From the NCBI GenBank assembly GCA_949740535.1, contig CATJHO010000145.1, positions 1 to 64,000 on the forward strand: a stretch of 64,000 nucleotides of DNA. The letters run 5' to 3'. Each line of letters begins with the position of its first letter. The first letter of the stretch is position 1. The notes under the pieces are model-generated. The model was given only the letters and a program-made list of their open reading frames with translations. It ran no database searches and was not told where the DNA came from. The stretch comes from an uncultured Lachnospiraceae bacterium (lineage in GTDB: Bacteria; Bacillota; Clostridia; Lachnospirales; Lachnospiraceae). A program made the position numbers and the translations under genes. Of the stretch, positions 8,750-16,552 are shown one piece after another.

Positions 8750-10825
8750 ATGAATATTTACACAACTGACAAGATTCGCAATGTAGTGCTCCTGGGACAC
8801 GGCGGCTGCGGCAAGACCAGTCTGGTGGAAGCAATGGCATATGTATCCGGCCTGACTACACGTATCGGCAAGGTAACGGATGGGAATACCATCAGTGATT
8901 ATGATAAGGAAGAGATTAAGAGAAAGTTCTCAATCAGCGCTTCCGTGATTCCGCTGATTTGGCAGGACTGCAAGATAAATATTTTAGATACACCGGGATA
9001 TTTTGATTTTGTAGGAGAGGCAGAAGAGGCTGTGGCGGCTGCGGATGCTGCAATTATCGTGGTATCCGGCAAAGCTGGTGTGGAGGTTGGAACGGAGAAG
9101 GCATGGGAGATGTGTGAGAAGTACAAGCTTCCCCGGATGTTCTTCGTGACCGAGATGGATGTGGATCATGCATCCTTCCGCCAGGTGGTAGAGGATCTGA
9201 CCGAGCGGTATGGCAAGAAGATTGCACCGTTCTATCAGCCTATCCGTGAGGATGAGAAGTTTGTGGGCTATATCAATGTCTGCAAGATGGAAGGCCGCAG
9301 ATTTACCGGCATTGGAAAGCGTGAACCCTGTGACATTCCGGAGTATTCCAAAGACAATCTGGCTATCTGCCGCGAAGCGCTTCTGGATGCAGTGGCAGAG
9401 ACCTCGGATGAATTTATGGAGCGCTACTTCAACGGCGAGGAATTCACCGTCAGCGAGATCCGGGCTGCCATGAAGTTTAATGTAAGCGACGGTTCCGTGA
9501 TTCCCGTATCCATGGGTTCCAGCACAGAGCTTCGGAATATCCACAATCTGATGAATGATATTGTGGAGCTGTTCCCAAGCCCCGATAAGAAAGCATGCAA
9601 CGGCATCAATACCAAGACCAATGAGATTTTTGAGGCTAATTACGATTTCTCCAAGGCAAAAAGCGCGTATGTATTTAAGACCATTGTGGATCCCTTTATT
9701 GGAAAGTATTCCCTGATTAAGGTGTCTTCTGGTGTTATTAAGTCTGACGATACCCTTTACAATCAGGATAAAGAGGCAGAAGAGAAGCTGAGTAAGCTTT
9801 ACGTGATGCAGGGGAATAAGCCCATCGAGATTACCGAGCTTCATGCGGGAGATATCGGAGCCATCGGCAAGCTGACCAACACCAAGACAGGAGATACCTT
9901 ATCTACCAAGGCCACACCGGTAGCTTTCGGCCGGACCGAGGTTTCCAAGCCCTATACATATATGTGCTATAAGGCCAAGAATAAGGGAGATGAGGATAAG
10001 ATTTCCCAGGCGCTGACCAAGATGATGGAAGAGGATCTGACGCTGAAGACAGTGAACGATTCCGAGAACCGGCAGACTCTGCTTTACGGCATGGGAGACC
10101 AGCATCTGGACGTAGTGGTAAGCAAGCTGGAAGAAAAATTCAAGGTTGCGGTAGAATTAAGCCGTCCCAAGGTTGCCTTCCGTGAGACCATCCGCAAGAA
10201 ATCCGACGTGGATTCCAAGTATAAGAAGCAGTCCGGCGGACACGGACAGTACGGCCATGTAAAGATGACCTTTGAGTCTTCCGGCGATCTGGAGACCCCT
10301 TACGTATTTGAGCAGATCGTAGTGGGCGGCGCGGTTCCCAAGAACTATTTTCCGGCTGTGGAGAAGGGGATTCAGGAATCCGTTACCAAGGGCCCCCTGG
10401 CCGGATATCCGGTTGTGGGTGTGAAGGCTGTGCTTTACGACGGATCCTACCATCCGGTAGACTCCTCCGAGATGGCCTTTAAGACAGCTGCCAGCCAGGC
10501 CTTTAAGAAAGGCTTTATGGATGCAGGTCCGGTTCTTCTGGAGCCCATCTGTTCCATGACCGTTACAGTGCCGGATAAATATACGGGAGACGTAATGGGA
10601 GATCTGAACAAGCGCCGCGGCCGCGTGCTGGGTATGAATCCCGTGGCGGGCGGCAAGCAGGAGGTTGTGGCAGACGTGCCCATGACCGAGATCTTTGGTT
10701 ATTCTACAGACCTGCGTTCCATGACAGGCGGAAGCGGCGTCTATGCATACGAGTTTGCCCGTTACGAGCAGGCTCCGTCTGATGTGCAGGAGAGGGAAGT
10801 GGCAGCAAGAGCTGCAGAGGAATAA
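8750..10825 (+). CDS. Elongation factor G-like GTPase (EF-G paralogue, EF-G2/FusA2 type)
   Basis: A 691-residue translational GTPase with EF-G domain order, but divergent in the G domain. The P-loop is GHGGCGKT (residues 16-23) and DTPG is at 80-83. The guanine-specificity motif NKxD is replaced by TEMD (134-137). The switch I segment, RGITI in classical EF-G, reads KFSIS, which resembles FusA2/EF-G2 proteins. Domain IV retains GGHGQYGHV. It stands alone, not in a str operon, so it is unlikely to be the main EF-G; a role in recycling or stress is inference. The start was chosen for GGAGGAAGAGGC just upstream, over an in-frame ATG at 8687 at the predicted transcription start. Confidence 0.88.
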   Translation: MNIYTTDKIRNVVLLGHGGCGKTSLVEAMAYVSGLTTRIGKVTDGNTISDYDKEEIKRKFSISASVIPLIWQDCKINILDTPGYFDFVGEAEEAVAAADAAIIVVSGKAGVEVGTEKAWEMCEKYKLPRMFFVTEMDVDHASFRQVVEDLTERYGKKIAPFYQPIREDEKFVGYINVCKMEGRRFTGIGKREPCDIPEYSKDNLAICREALLDAVAETSDEFMERYFNGEEFTVSEIRAAMKFNVSDGSVIPVSMGSSTELRNIHNLMNDIVELFPSPDKKACNGINTKTNEIFEANYDFSKAKSAYVFKTIVDPFIGKYSLIKVSSGVIKSDDTLYNQDKEAEEKLSKLYVMQGNKPIEITELHAGDIGAIGKLTNTKTGDTLSTKATPVAFGRTEVSKPYTYMCYKAKNKGDEDKISQALTKMMEEDLTLKTVNDSENRQTLLYGMGDQHLDVVVSKLEEKFKVAVELSRPKVAFRETIRKKSDVDSKYKKQSGGHGQYGHVKMTFESSGDLETPYVFEQIVVGGAVPKNYFPAVEKGIQESVTKGPLAGYPVVGVKAVLYDGSYHPVDSSEMAFKTAASQAFKKGFMDAGPVLLEPICSMTVTVPDKYTGDVMGDLNKRRGRVLGMNPVAGGKQEVVADVPMTEIFGYSTDLRSMTGGSGVYAYEFARYEQAPSDVQEREVAARAAEE

Positions 10826-10849
10826 TATATCAACCGTTCAGACGGCGGG

Positions 10850-10908
10850 AAAATACACACGAAAAGCTGCATCAAGCCTGCTTGAAAGCAGCTTTTTGTG
10901 TGTATTTT
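10850..10908 (+). terminator. Intrinsic terminator after the EF-G paralogue
   Basis: Arms at 10850-10870 and 10888-10908 pair over 21 bp with a single G-U. The 17-nt loop itself holds a 5-bp hairpin. The inner part is A-tract, GC stem, T-tract, as in a bidirectional terminator. Confidence 0.8.
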
Positions 10909-10961
10909 CACATCGGATGGATGTCCGATGCTTCTTGTACAGCCTGTGGCAGTGCAGGAAG

Positions 10962-11105
10962 ATGCCCTCTGAAGAGCTGTATACGAAAATGCGGCAGTTA
11001 TACAGCATGTATGAAAAAGGGCGAATTTTCTCACAGGAGAATCCGCTCTCATACTTTGCGTCCGGCCGGGGCAGAATTGCAATATATCAAACAGTGAAAG
11101 GATAA
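10962..11105 (+). CDS. Possible small protein of 47 residues, function unknown
   Basis: An open frame from ATG 10962 to TAA 11103-11105, ending 5 bp before the next gene. The product looks protein-like: it starts MPSEELYTKMRQLYSMYEK and ends YQTVKG, with a balanced mix of charged and aromatic residues. The ribosome site is poor (AGGAAG directly abuts the ATG), so it may be a remnant of a longer frame or not expressed. No family recognised. Confidence 0.35.
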   Translation: MPSEELYTKMRQLYSMYEKGRIFSQENPLSYFASGRGRIAIYQTVKG

Positions 11106-11110
11106 CAGAA

Positions 11111-12373
11111 ATGAGCAGACATAAAATTCAGAGGGTATCGGAATCTATAATCAGACTTACGGGCGTCCATTCCATGGGCGTGATCGGAGATCCGGGCTGT
11201 GAGGGTCTGGGAACCTATAATATGAAGGTATACGCAGGAGCCCTGGAGGAGACTGGCAGAGATGATATTACCCTGGTTGTGGGGGATCTGGTGCCGGCAG
11301 GAACCCGGCATCATTATCAGACGATACAAGCGCTCACAGAAGTTTTGGCGGCAAATGAAGTCTATGCGCTTCGGGGAAATCATGATACAGGAGCCTATAC
11401 AGAGTATTTTGGGGAAAAGAATTATGCCCTTCTTACAGAAAAATTTGCAGTGGTTGTACTGGACAATGCCAAGCGGACCTTTGAGGAGGAGGGCATTGCG
11501 CTTTTGGCCAGGGTTCTTGCCATGGAGGAAGTGAAACAGGTAATTGTTGCATTTCACATTCCGGTTCCCAATCATTTTATATTAAACTGTGTGAATGAAG
11601 AGGAATATGACCGACTTAAAAAGGCCTGTGAGCCATGGAAAGAGAAGGTGAAATACCTCCTCTGCGGCCATGTCCATTCCGGATTTGAGGACTGCGTAGA
11701 TGGAATTTTGCTGATCTGTACCGGAGGAGGCGGAGCGATGATCGAGGATGTGTCAAAGGAGATACGCGCCTGTGACGTGGAGCACCATGTTGTACATTTT
11801 TATGTGGAGGACGGGAACCTGCAACATCAGATAGTGAATCTTCCGGAGGACTGCTATGGGCGTGAACGGGAGGATCGTGTTTTAAGACAGAAGTTAGAGG
11901 AAACGGTAGAGGGAGAGCTGATGGCTCATTTCAAATATATGATGTTTGCAGATCGGGCAAAGCGCAGAGGGATGGAGCGGATTGCCAGCCTGTTCCGGGC
12001 CCTTGCAGCTTCTGAGTATTATCATGCAAGGAGTTTTTATTCCGTCCTGGATCGCCCGGCGCCTTTTCTGGAAACAGTGGAGACCTTCATTCCGGGAGAA
12101 GAGTTTGAGCAGGAGTATTTCTACCGGATGATTATGGATTATGCCAGAGAGCATGCATTTCCGCTTGCAGAACAGGCTTATGCCGGCGCGGCGGCCGCAG
12201 AAAAAGAGCATGCTGCGCTTTTGAAAGAAGCGGTGGATATGGATGGATTTTCGAAAGATGTCATCTATGTCTGTCCTGTCTGCGGCTATGTGATGACAGG
12301 GGAAAAGGCTCCTGAGCGCTGTCCGGTGTGCGGGGGGCCGAAGAAGCAGTATGAAGTCTTTGAAAACGAGTGA
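11111..12373 (+). CDS. Metallophosphoesterase fused to rubrerythrin-like diiron and rubredoxin domains
   Basis: A 420-residue fusion. Residues 17 to about 215 carry a calcineurin-like phosphoesterase: VVGDL near 56-60, GNHD at 89-92, the conserved His at 149 and GHVH at 186-189. The first metal motif, usually DxH, is replaced by VIGDPGC. Residues about 256-375 form a four-helix ferritin-like domain with likely iron ligands in GEL (E269), SEYYH (301-305) and EKEH (364-367). The tail is a rubredoxin domain with CPVC pairs at 388-391 and 404-407. Rubrerythrins reduce peroxide in anaerobes. How this couples to phosphoester cleavage is unknown, but a redox-tuned hydrolase or an iron/oxygen stress role fits. 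AAAGGA precedes the start. Confidence 0.88.
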   Translation: MSRHKIQRVSESIIRLTGVHSMGVIGDPGCEGLGTYNMKVYAGALEETGRDDITLVVGDLVPAGTRHHYQTIQALTEVLAANEVYALRGNHDTGAYTEYFGEKNYALLTEKFAVVVLDNAKRTFEEEGIALLARVLAMEEVKQVIVAFHIPVPNHFILNCVNEEEYDRLKKACEPWKEKVKYLLCGHVHSGFEDCVDGILLICTGGGGAMIEDVSKEIRACDVEHHVVHFYVEDGNLQHQIVNLPEDCYGREREDRVLRQKLEETVEGELMAHFKYMMFADRAKRRGMERIASLFRALAASEYYHARSFYSVLDRPAPFLETVETFIPGEEFEQEYFYRMIMDYAREHAFPLAEQAYAGAAAAEKEHAALLKEAVDMDGFSKDVIYVCPVCGYVMTGEKAPERCPVCGGPKKQYEVFENE

Positions 12374-12719
12374 CGGGGGAACCTTTCTGACTCTGAATGA
12401 GGACGGAAGCTTTACGGGAGGATACAATGATTCCGATATGGGAGACAGCGGGGAGGGGTATCTCCACGGAAAGCACTATCACTGCCAGTTTCAGGGGAAA
12501 TTTGGAAGCTTTGAGATCCAAGACGGGAACGCGGTTTCCATGATTCTGGAGTAACTTTCCTTTGAGCCGGAAGCAGGAGCCGGGGAAATTCGAGAGGAGA
12601 TTTTGTACGTGGGAGCAGAGTCTCTGGGACTGACAGCCAAAACGGAGTATGTTTTTTATATGCCTGGCACACTCACAGCAGGCCTGCCGGGAAAGCGCAT
12701 CAGAAGCCGGCCTGTGTGA
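12366..12719 (+). pseudogene. Remnant of a small Gly/Asp-rich (lipoprotein-like) gene
   Basis: Directly after the fusion gene, one frame reads GGTFLTLNEDGSFTGGYND and continues to a TAA at 12552-12554. It then resumes in the same frame with protein-like sequence (EEILYVGAESLGL, VFYMPGTL) up to TGA 12717-12719. The pattern resembles the C-terminal domain of small clostridial lipoproteins that carry NEDGSFxG and FYxxxPG motifs, recalled from memory rather than searched. There is no start codon or signal peptide of its own, so the copy is truncated at the 5' end and cut by an in-frame stop. Confidence 0.55.
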
Positions 12720-12766
12720 GCGGTTCTTGTTGTTTCGCTCTATACCATGATTATGAAAGATTAAAA

Positions 12767-12795
12767 TTGCATTTTCAAATATTTTATGCTATTCT
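12767..12795 (+). promoter_or_regulatory. Extended -10 promoter abutting the start codon
   Basis: TTGCAT (12767-12772), 17 bp, then TATTCT (12790-12795) preceded by TGC, an extended -10. The expected transcription start falls at 12801-12803, on the ATG of the next gene (12802). Confidence 0.65.
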
Positions 12796-12801
12796 ATCCC
12801 C

Positions 12802-13623
12802 ATGTCCAAATTTAAAGAATTCCACTATCATTTAAATACAGAGAAACTCCCAAGGGACAGCCAGGGGCTGACCCTGGTTCTTTTGACGGATCTGCACAAT
12901 CACAGATATGGTCCGGGAAATGAACAGCTTCTTGCGGCCATCGGGGAACAGAAGCCGGATGCTGTGCTGTCAGCCGGGGATATGCTGATCGGCCACAGCC
13001 AGCATTCCTTTGCTCCGGCGCTGGAGCTTTTTCAGAGAATCCGGGAGAAGAAATACCTGGTTTTTTACGGAAACGGCAATCACGAATACCGGATGCGGAT
13101 GGATCGGAATATTTACGGAGATAAATATGACCGATATGCAGAGGGACTGCGGGACTGCGGGGTGGTTCTGCTGGAAAATCAGAAAATCTCTCTGGAAATA
13201 AAGGACCTTAAAATGACGGTTTACGGCTTTGAGCTTGGCCAGAAGTATTATGAGAAACTTCATCAGGAGCGGTTTCGGGCAGAAGAGCTTTCAGGGGCTC
13301 TGGGAACACCGGATCCAAAGCGGTACAATATTCTGCTTGCCCACAATCCCGTGTACTTTGACGATTATGCGGCGTGGGGGGCAGATCTGACCCTTTCCGG
13401 CCATCTTCATGGAGGGATTATCCGCATTCCGGGTATCGGCGGGCTCATTTCGCCTCAGGCCAGGCTGTTTCCCAGATACGACGCAGGGCATTTTGAGAAG
13501 GATGGAAAGGATCTGATAGTCAGCCGGGGCTTGGGCACCCATACGGTAAATGTACGGATTTTCAATCCGCCGGAGCTGGCGGTGATTCATCTGCATCCAA
13601 AGGAAGCAGGGAAACGGGGATAA
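12802..13623 (+). CDS. Metallophosphoesterase (YaeI/calcineurin-like), probably leaderless
   Basis: A 273-residue phosphohydrolase with the full two-metal motif set: TDLHN at 30-34, AGDM near 55, GNGNHE near 92, LLAHNP near 182 and SGHLHGG near 200. It has no membrane segment, unlike YkuE- or YaeI-type relatives that carry one. The ATG is the only possible start before the first motif and has no ribosome site. The promoter places transcription start on the ATG, so the mRNA is probably leaderless. The substrate is unknown. It lies after a different phosphoesterase-rubrerythrin fusion, but the two proteins share only the fold motifs. Confidence 0.85.
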   Translation: MSKFKEFHYHLNTEKLPRDSQGLTLVLLTDLHNHRYGPGNEQLLAAIGEQKPDAVLSAGDMLIGHSQHSFAPALELFQRIREKKYLVFYGNGNHEYRMRMDRNIYGDKYDRYAEGLRDCGVVLLENQKISLEIKDLKMTVYGFELGQKYYEKLHQERFRAEELSGALGTPDPKRYNILLAHNPVYFDDYAAWGADLTLSGHLHGGIIRIPGIGGLISPQARLFPRYDAGHFEKDGKDLIVSRGLGTHTVNVRIFNPPELAVIHLHPKEAGKRG

Positions 13624-13662
13624 TCTGTCCGGGAATGAAGAATGACGATTTGGGAGAATAAG

Positions 13663-14457
13663 ATGGGTATTTCAGTAAAACTGCCCGTATTTGAAGGTCC
13701 TCTGGATCTTCTTTTACACTTGATCGAGAGCAATAAAATTGATATTTATGATATTCCCATTGTGATGATCACAGATCAATATATGGAATATATCCGGGCC
13801 ATGGATTCAGAAGACTTGAATATAATGAGTGAATTTCTGGTTATGGCGGCCACTCTGCTTGAGATCAAGGCCAGAATGCTGCTTCCCGTGGAGCTTGATG
13901 AGGAGGGGGAGGAAATAGACCCCAGAGCAGAACTGGTGGAGCGGCTTTTGGAGTACAAGATGTACAAGTATATGGCGGCAGAGCTTAAGGACCGTCAGAG
14001 CCTTGCAGGGAAGGCTCTTTACAAAAAGGCGGATATTCCGGAGGAGGTGGCTTCCTATGTGGAGCCTGTCAATCTGGAGGAGCTGGTGGGAGATGTGACC
14101 CTGGAGAAGCTTCATGAGATCTTCAAATCCATTCTGCGCAGGCAGGAGGATAAGATTGATCCCATCCGCAGTAAGTTTGGTACCATTGAAAAAGAGGAAG
14201 TAAGCCTGGAAGACAAGATGTCTTCGGTGGAGCGCCATCTGGCCGGGCGGAGACGCCTGAGTTTCCGGGAGCTTCTTGAGACAGAGGCAAAGAAAAGTAA
14301 AATCCATGTGATTGTAACCTTTCTGGCTGTTCTGGAGCTGATGAAAAGCGGAAAGCTGGCCGTGCAGCAGGAAGAAACCTTCGGAGAGATTCTCATAGAG
14401 GCCAGAGAGCCTCTGGGAAAAGAGCAGGATGATACAGATGCGGCAGAAACTGCCTGA
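13663..14457 (+). CDS. scpA: Segregation and condensation protein A
   Basis: Kleisin subunit of the SMC-ScpAB condensin that organises and segregates the chromosome. At 264 residues it has the expected length. The N-terminal kleisin signature FEGPLDLLLHLI is followed by EFLVMAATLLEIKARMLLP, the usual SMC-binding region. The C-terminal winged-helix part contains VTFLAVLELMKSG. The start at 13663 has GGGAGA upstream and gives the conserved MGISVKLPVFEGPL beginning; an ATG at 13642 is less likely. scpB follows after 58 bp, the normal order. Confidence 0.95.
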   Translation: MGISVKLPVFEGPLDLLLHLIESNKIDIYDIPIVMITDQYMEYIRAMDSEDLNIMSEFLVMAATLLEIKARMLLPVELDEEGEEIDPRAELVERLLEYKMYKYMAAELKDRQSLAGKALYKKADIPEEVASYVEPVNLEELVGDVTLEKLHEIFKSILRRQEDKIDPIRSKFGTIEKEEVSLEDKMSSVERHLAGRRRLSFRELLETEAKKSKIHVIVTFLAVLELMKSGKLAVQQEETFGEILIEAREPLGKEQDDTDAAETA

Positions 14458-14515
14458 TACACATCTGGTATCCCATGCGTTACCGGCATACAGATAGAAC
14501 AAGAAGGAGCAGACA

Positions 14516-15088
14516 GTGGAAAAGCAGAAGATAAAAGCAGTCATAGAAGCCATTCTTTTTACCATGGGAAATTCCGTGGAAATCGATGAGCTGGCCGCCG
14601 CCCTTGAGGCAGAGCCAGAGAAGATCCGGGAAGTAATCCGGGAAATGAAGGAAGACTACGAGAAGGAGGATCGGGGAATCCGCCTGCTGGAGCTGGAGAA
14701 TGCCTGCCAGCTCTGCACCAAAACCGAGTATTACGAGTATCTCATCCGCATTGCCAGGCAGCCGAAGAAATACGTGCTTACGGATGTGCTTCTGGAGACC
14801 CTTTCCATTGTCGCTTACAAACAGCCGGTAACCCGGCTGGAGATCGAAAAAATCCGCGGTGTAAAATGCGATCATGCGGTAAATAAGCTGGTGGAATACG
14901 GTTTGATTGAGGAGGCAGGCCGTCTGGATGCGCCGGGCCGTCCGATTCTCTTTGCCACTACAGAGGACTTTCTGCGGACCTTCGGCGTTTCTTCAGCAAC
15001 GGATCTGCCCCGCATGAGCCCGGAGCAGATGGAGGATTTTAAGGAGGAAGCGGAGGAAGAGATTGAGCAGAGGATGAAAAAGGCTTAA
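14516..15088 (+). CDS. scpB: Segregation and condensation protein B
   Basis: Winged-helix partner of ScpA in the SMC complex, 190 residues, starting at GTG with AAGGAG upstream. Family markers are EAILFTMGNSVEIDELA near the N-terminus, LETLSIVAYKQPVTRLEIE in the second winged helix, and GRPILFATTEDFLRTFG. The C-terminus is acidic with a run of Glu. The strong hairpin at 15139-15188 ends the scpAB unit. Confidence 0.96.
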   Translation: MEKQKIKAVIEAILFTMGNSVEIDELAAALEAEPEKIREVIREMKEDYEKEDRGIRLLELENACQLCTKTEYYEYLIRIARQPKKYVLTDVLLETLSIVAYKQPVTRLEIEKIRGVKCDHAVNKLVEYGLIEEAGRLDAPGRPILFATTEDFLRTFGVSSATDLPRMSPEQMEDFKEEAEEEIEQRMKKA

Positions 15089-15138
15089 AAATAAAAATAT
15101 AAGCGTAAATATAGAGCCGGCAGAAGACTGGCAGTATG

Positions 15139-15188
15139 ATACCCTTTAAGCAGACAGGACAAGTAACAAAAATCTGCTTAAGGGGTAT
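15139..15188 (+). terminator. Terminator of the scpAB operon
   Basis: A 16-bp stem (15139-15154 with 15173-15188, one G-U pair), an 18-nt loop, and TTTT directly after. It stands 50 bp past the scpB stop. Confidence 0.7.
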
Positions 15189-15420
15189 TTTGATGCCGGA
15201 TACATATTCCATCAGGAGAAAACGTCCATACGTAAGACTTGAGTAACCGTAAACAGGAATAGCTTTTTGGGAGAAGGCAGAAGAAACAGCAGAAAATTTG
15301 GGATATAAAATCACGGGACAGGATATTTATACCATAAAATTCCTGAATACCACAATAATCCAAAACATCAGACAGAAAATCAAAGGAAATCAACCGAAAT
15401 AAGTGTGGTTTTTCGTAGAT
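15189..15420 (+). other. Gene-poor stretch with a possible decayed short reading frame
   Basis: This 230-bp AT-rich stretch has no intact gene. An ATG at 15192 with AAGGGG upstream opens 17 codons (MPDTYSIRRKRPYVRLE) and then meets two stops two codons apart. The same frame then stays open with protein-like sequence (EKAEETAENLGYK, DIYTIKFLN) to about 15400. It may be a decayed gene or chance. Nothing else was seen. Confidence 0.25.
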
Positions 15421-15425
15421 TTACA

Positions 15426-15453
15426 TTGACTTATGTGGGGATTGTGTTATAAT
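15426..15453 (+). promoter_or_regulatory. Strong promoter of the four-gene sugar-phosphate operon
   Basis: TTGACT (15426-15431), 16-bp spacer, consensus TATAAT (15448-15453). Leader of about 60 nt to the ATG at 15522, with AGGAGG before it. Confidence 0.8.
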
Positions 15454-15521
15454 AAGCTTGTAATTCAAAAATAATCCATTTGCAGATCATGGAAACATGA
15501 TTCTATCAGGAGGAAGAAAGC

Positions 15522-16394
15522 ATGAACTTAGCAGAAGCAAAAGAGTATGCAAAGAAGAACATTCACAACAGACCTCAGACAACCGGACGTCTGGCCGGAA
15601 AGATTGCGGTTGTCACAGGCGGCGCGCAGGGATTTGGGCTTGGAATAGCCACAGAGATGTATAAGGAAGGAGCCAGTGTGGTGCTGGCAGATTTGAACGA
15701 GGCACAGGCAGTGGAAGCGGCCAAAGCTTTAGGAGAGCGGGCAGTGGGCCTGAAGGTAGATGTATCCAGCGCCCAGTCCATGGAGGAGATGGTGTGCGGT
15801 ACTGTGGAGCATTTCGGCGGACTGGATATTTTCGTATCCAATGCAGGCGTGCTGAAAGCCGGAAGTCTGGAGGATATGGAGCCTGGTGCATTCGAGTTTG
15901 TAACCAAGGTAAACTACATCGGATACTTCAACGCAGCCAAGTATGCTTCTGCAATTATGAAAGCCCAGCACGAGGCGGATGAGAGTCTCTGGTTTGACAT
16001 TATCCAGATTAACTCCAAATCAGGCCTTGAGGGATCCAAGAACAACAGCGCCTATGCAGGCGGCAAGTTCGGAGGCATCGGTCTGACTCAGAGCTTTGCT
16101 CTGGAGCTGGTAGCTTATCAGATTAAGGTAAACTCCATCTGTCCGGGCAACTTCTATGACGGCCCCCTGTGGTCCGATCCGGAGAGAGGGCTTTTCGTGC
16201 AGTACCTGAACGCCGGCAAGGTTCCGGGAGCAAAGACCGTGCAGGATGTGAAGGACTATTACCTGGCCAAATCCCCCATTCACCGGGGATGCACGCCGGT
16301 TGATGTGTCCAAAGCCCTGTTCTACTGCGTGGAGCAGAACTTTGAGACCGGACAGGCGGTGCCTGTAACCGGCGGCCAGAATATGCTGAACTAA
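15522..16394 (+). CDS. SDR-family oxidoreductase, sorbitol-6-phosphate dehydrogenase-like (SrlD-like)
   Basis: A 290-residue NAD(P)-dependent short-chain dehydrogenase. The cofactor loop is VVTGGAQGFGLGI (about 30-42), followed by VSNAGVL. The catalytic Ser lies in INSKSGLEGSKN, and Tyr and Lys lie in SAYAGGKFGG. The C-terminal half (RGCTPVDV, GQAVPVTGGQNM) matches E. coli SrlD closely in pattern, so a hexitol-phosphate or ketose-phosphate substrate is likely. An N-terminal extension of about 20 residues precedes the Rossmann fold, as in dehydrogenase halves of rhamnulose aldolase fusions. It is the first gene of a four-gene operon. The true substrate is not known. Confidence 0.85.
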   Translation: MNLAEAKEYAKKNIHNRPQTTGRLAGKIAVVTGGAQGFGLGIATEMYKEGASVVLADLNEAQAVEAAKALGERAVGLKVDVSSAQSMEEMVCGTVEHFGGLDIFVSNAGVLKAGSLEDMEPGAFEFVTKVNYIGYFNAAKYASAIMKAQHEADESLWFDIIQINSKSGLEGSKNNSAYAGGKFGGIGLTQSFALELVAYQIKVNSICPGNFYDGPLWSDPERGLFVQYLNAGKVPGAKTVQDVKDYYLAKSPIHRGCTPVDVSKALFYCVEQNFETGQAVPVTGGQNMLN

Positions 16395-16552
16395 ACTATC
16401 GGAACAGGACTAAAAAAAACAGCAGTTACAGACAAAGCCCCAGAAGGATTTATGGACGCAGGGTTATGCGGCCGGAAATGCTTCTCCATCAAGGGGCGGT
16501 GTATGTAACTGCGGAACTGGAATAAGAACTGGAATGGAGGCACTTAAATAAC

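Noticed and set aside
15139..15188. Hairpin near 15.16 kb as a transposon end or MITE
   Set aside because: No second end, no target duplication and a TTTT tail; it sits where the scpAB terminator is expected.
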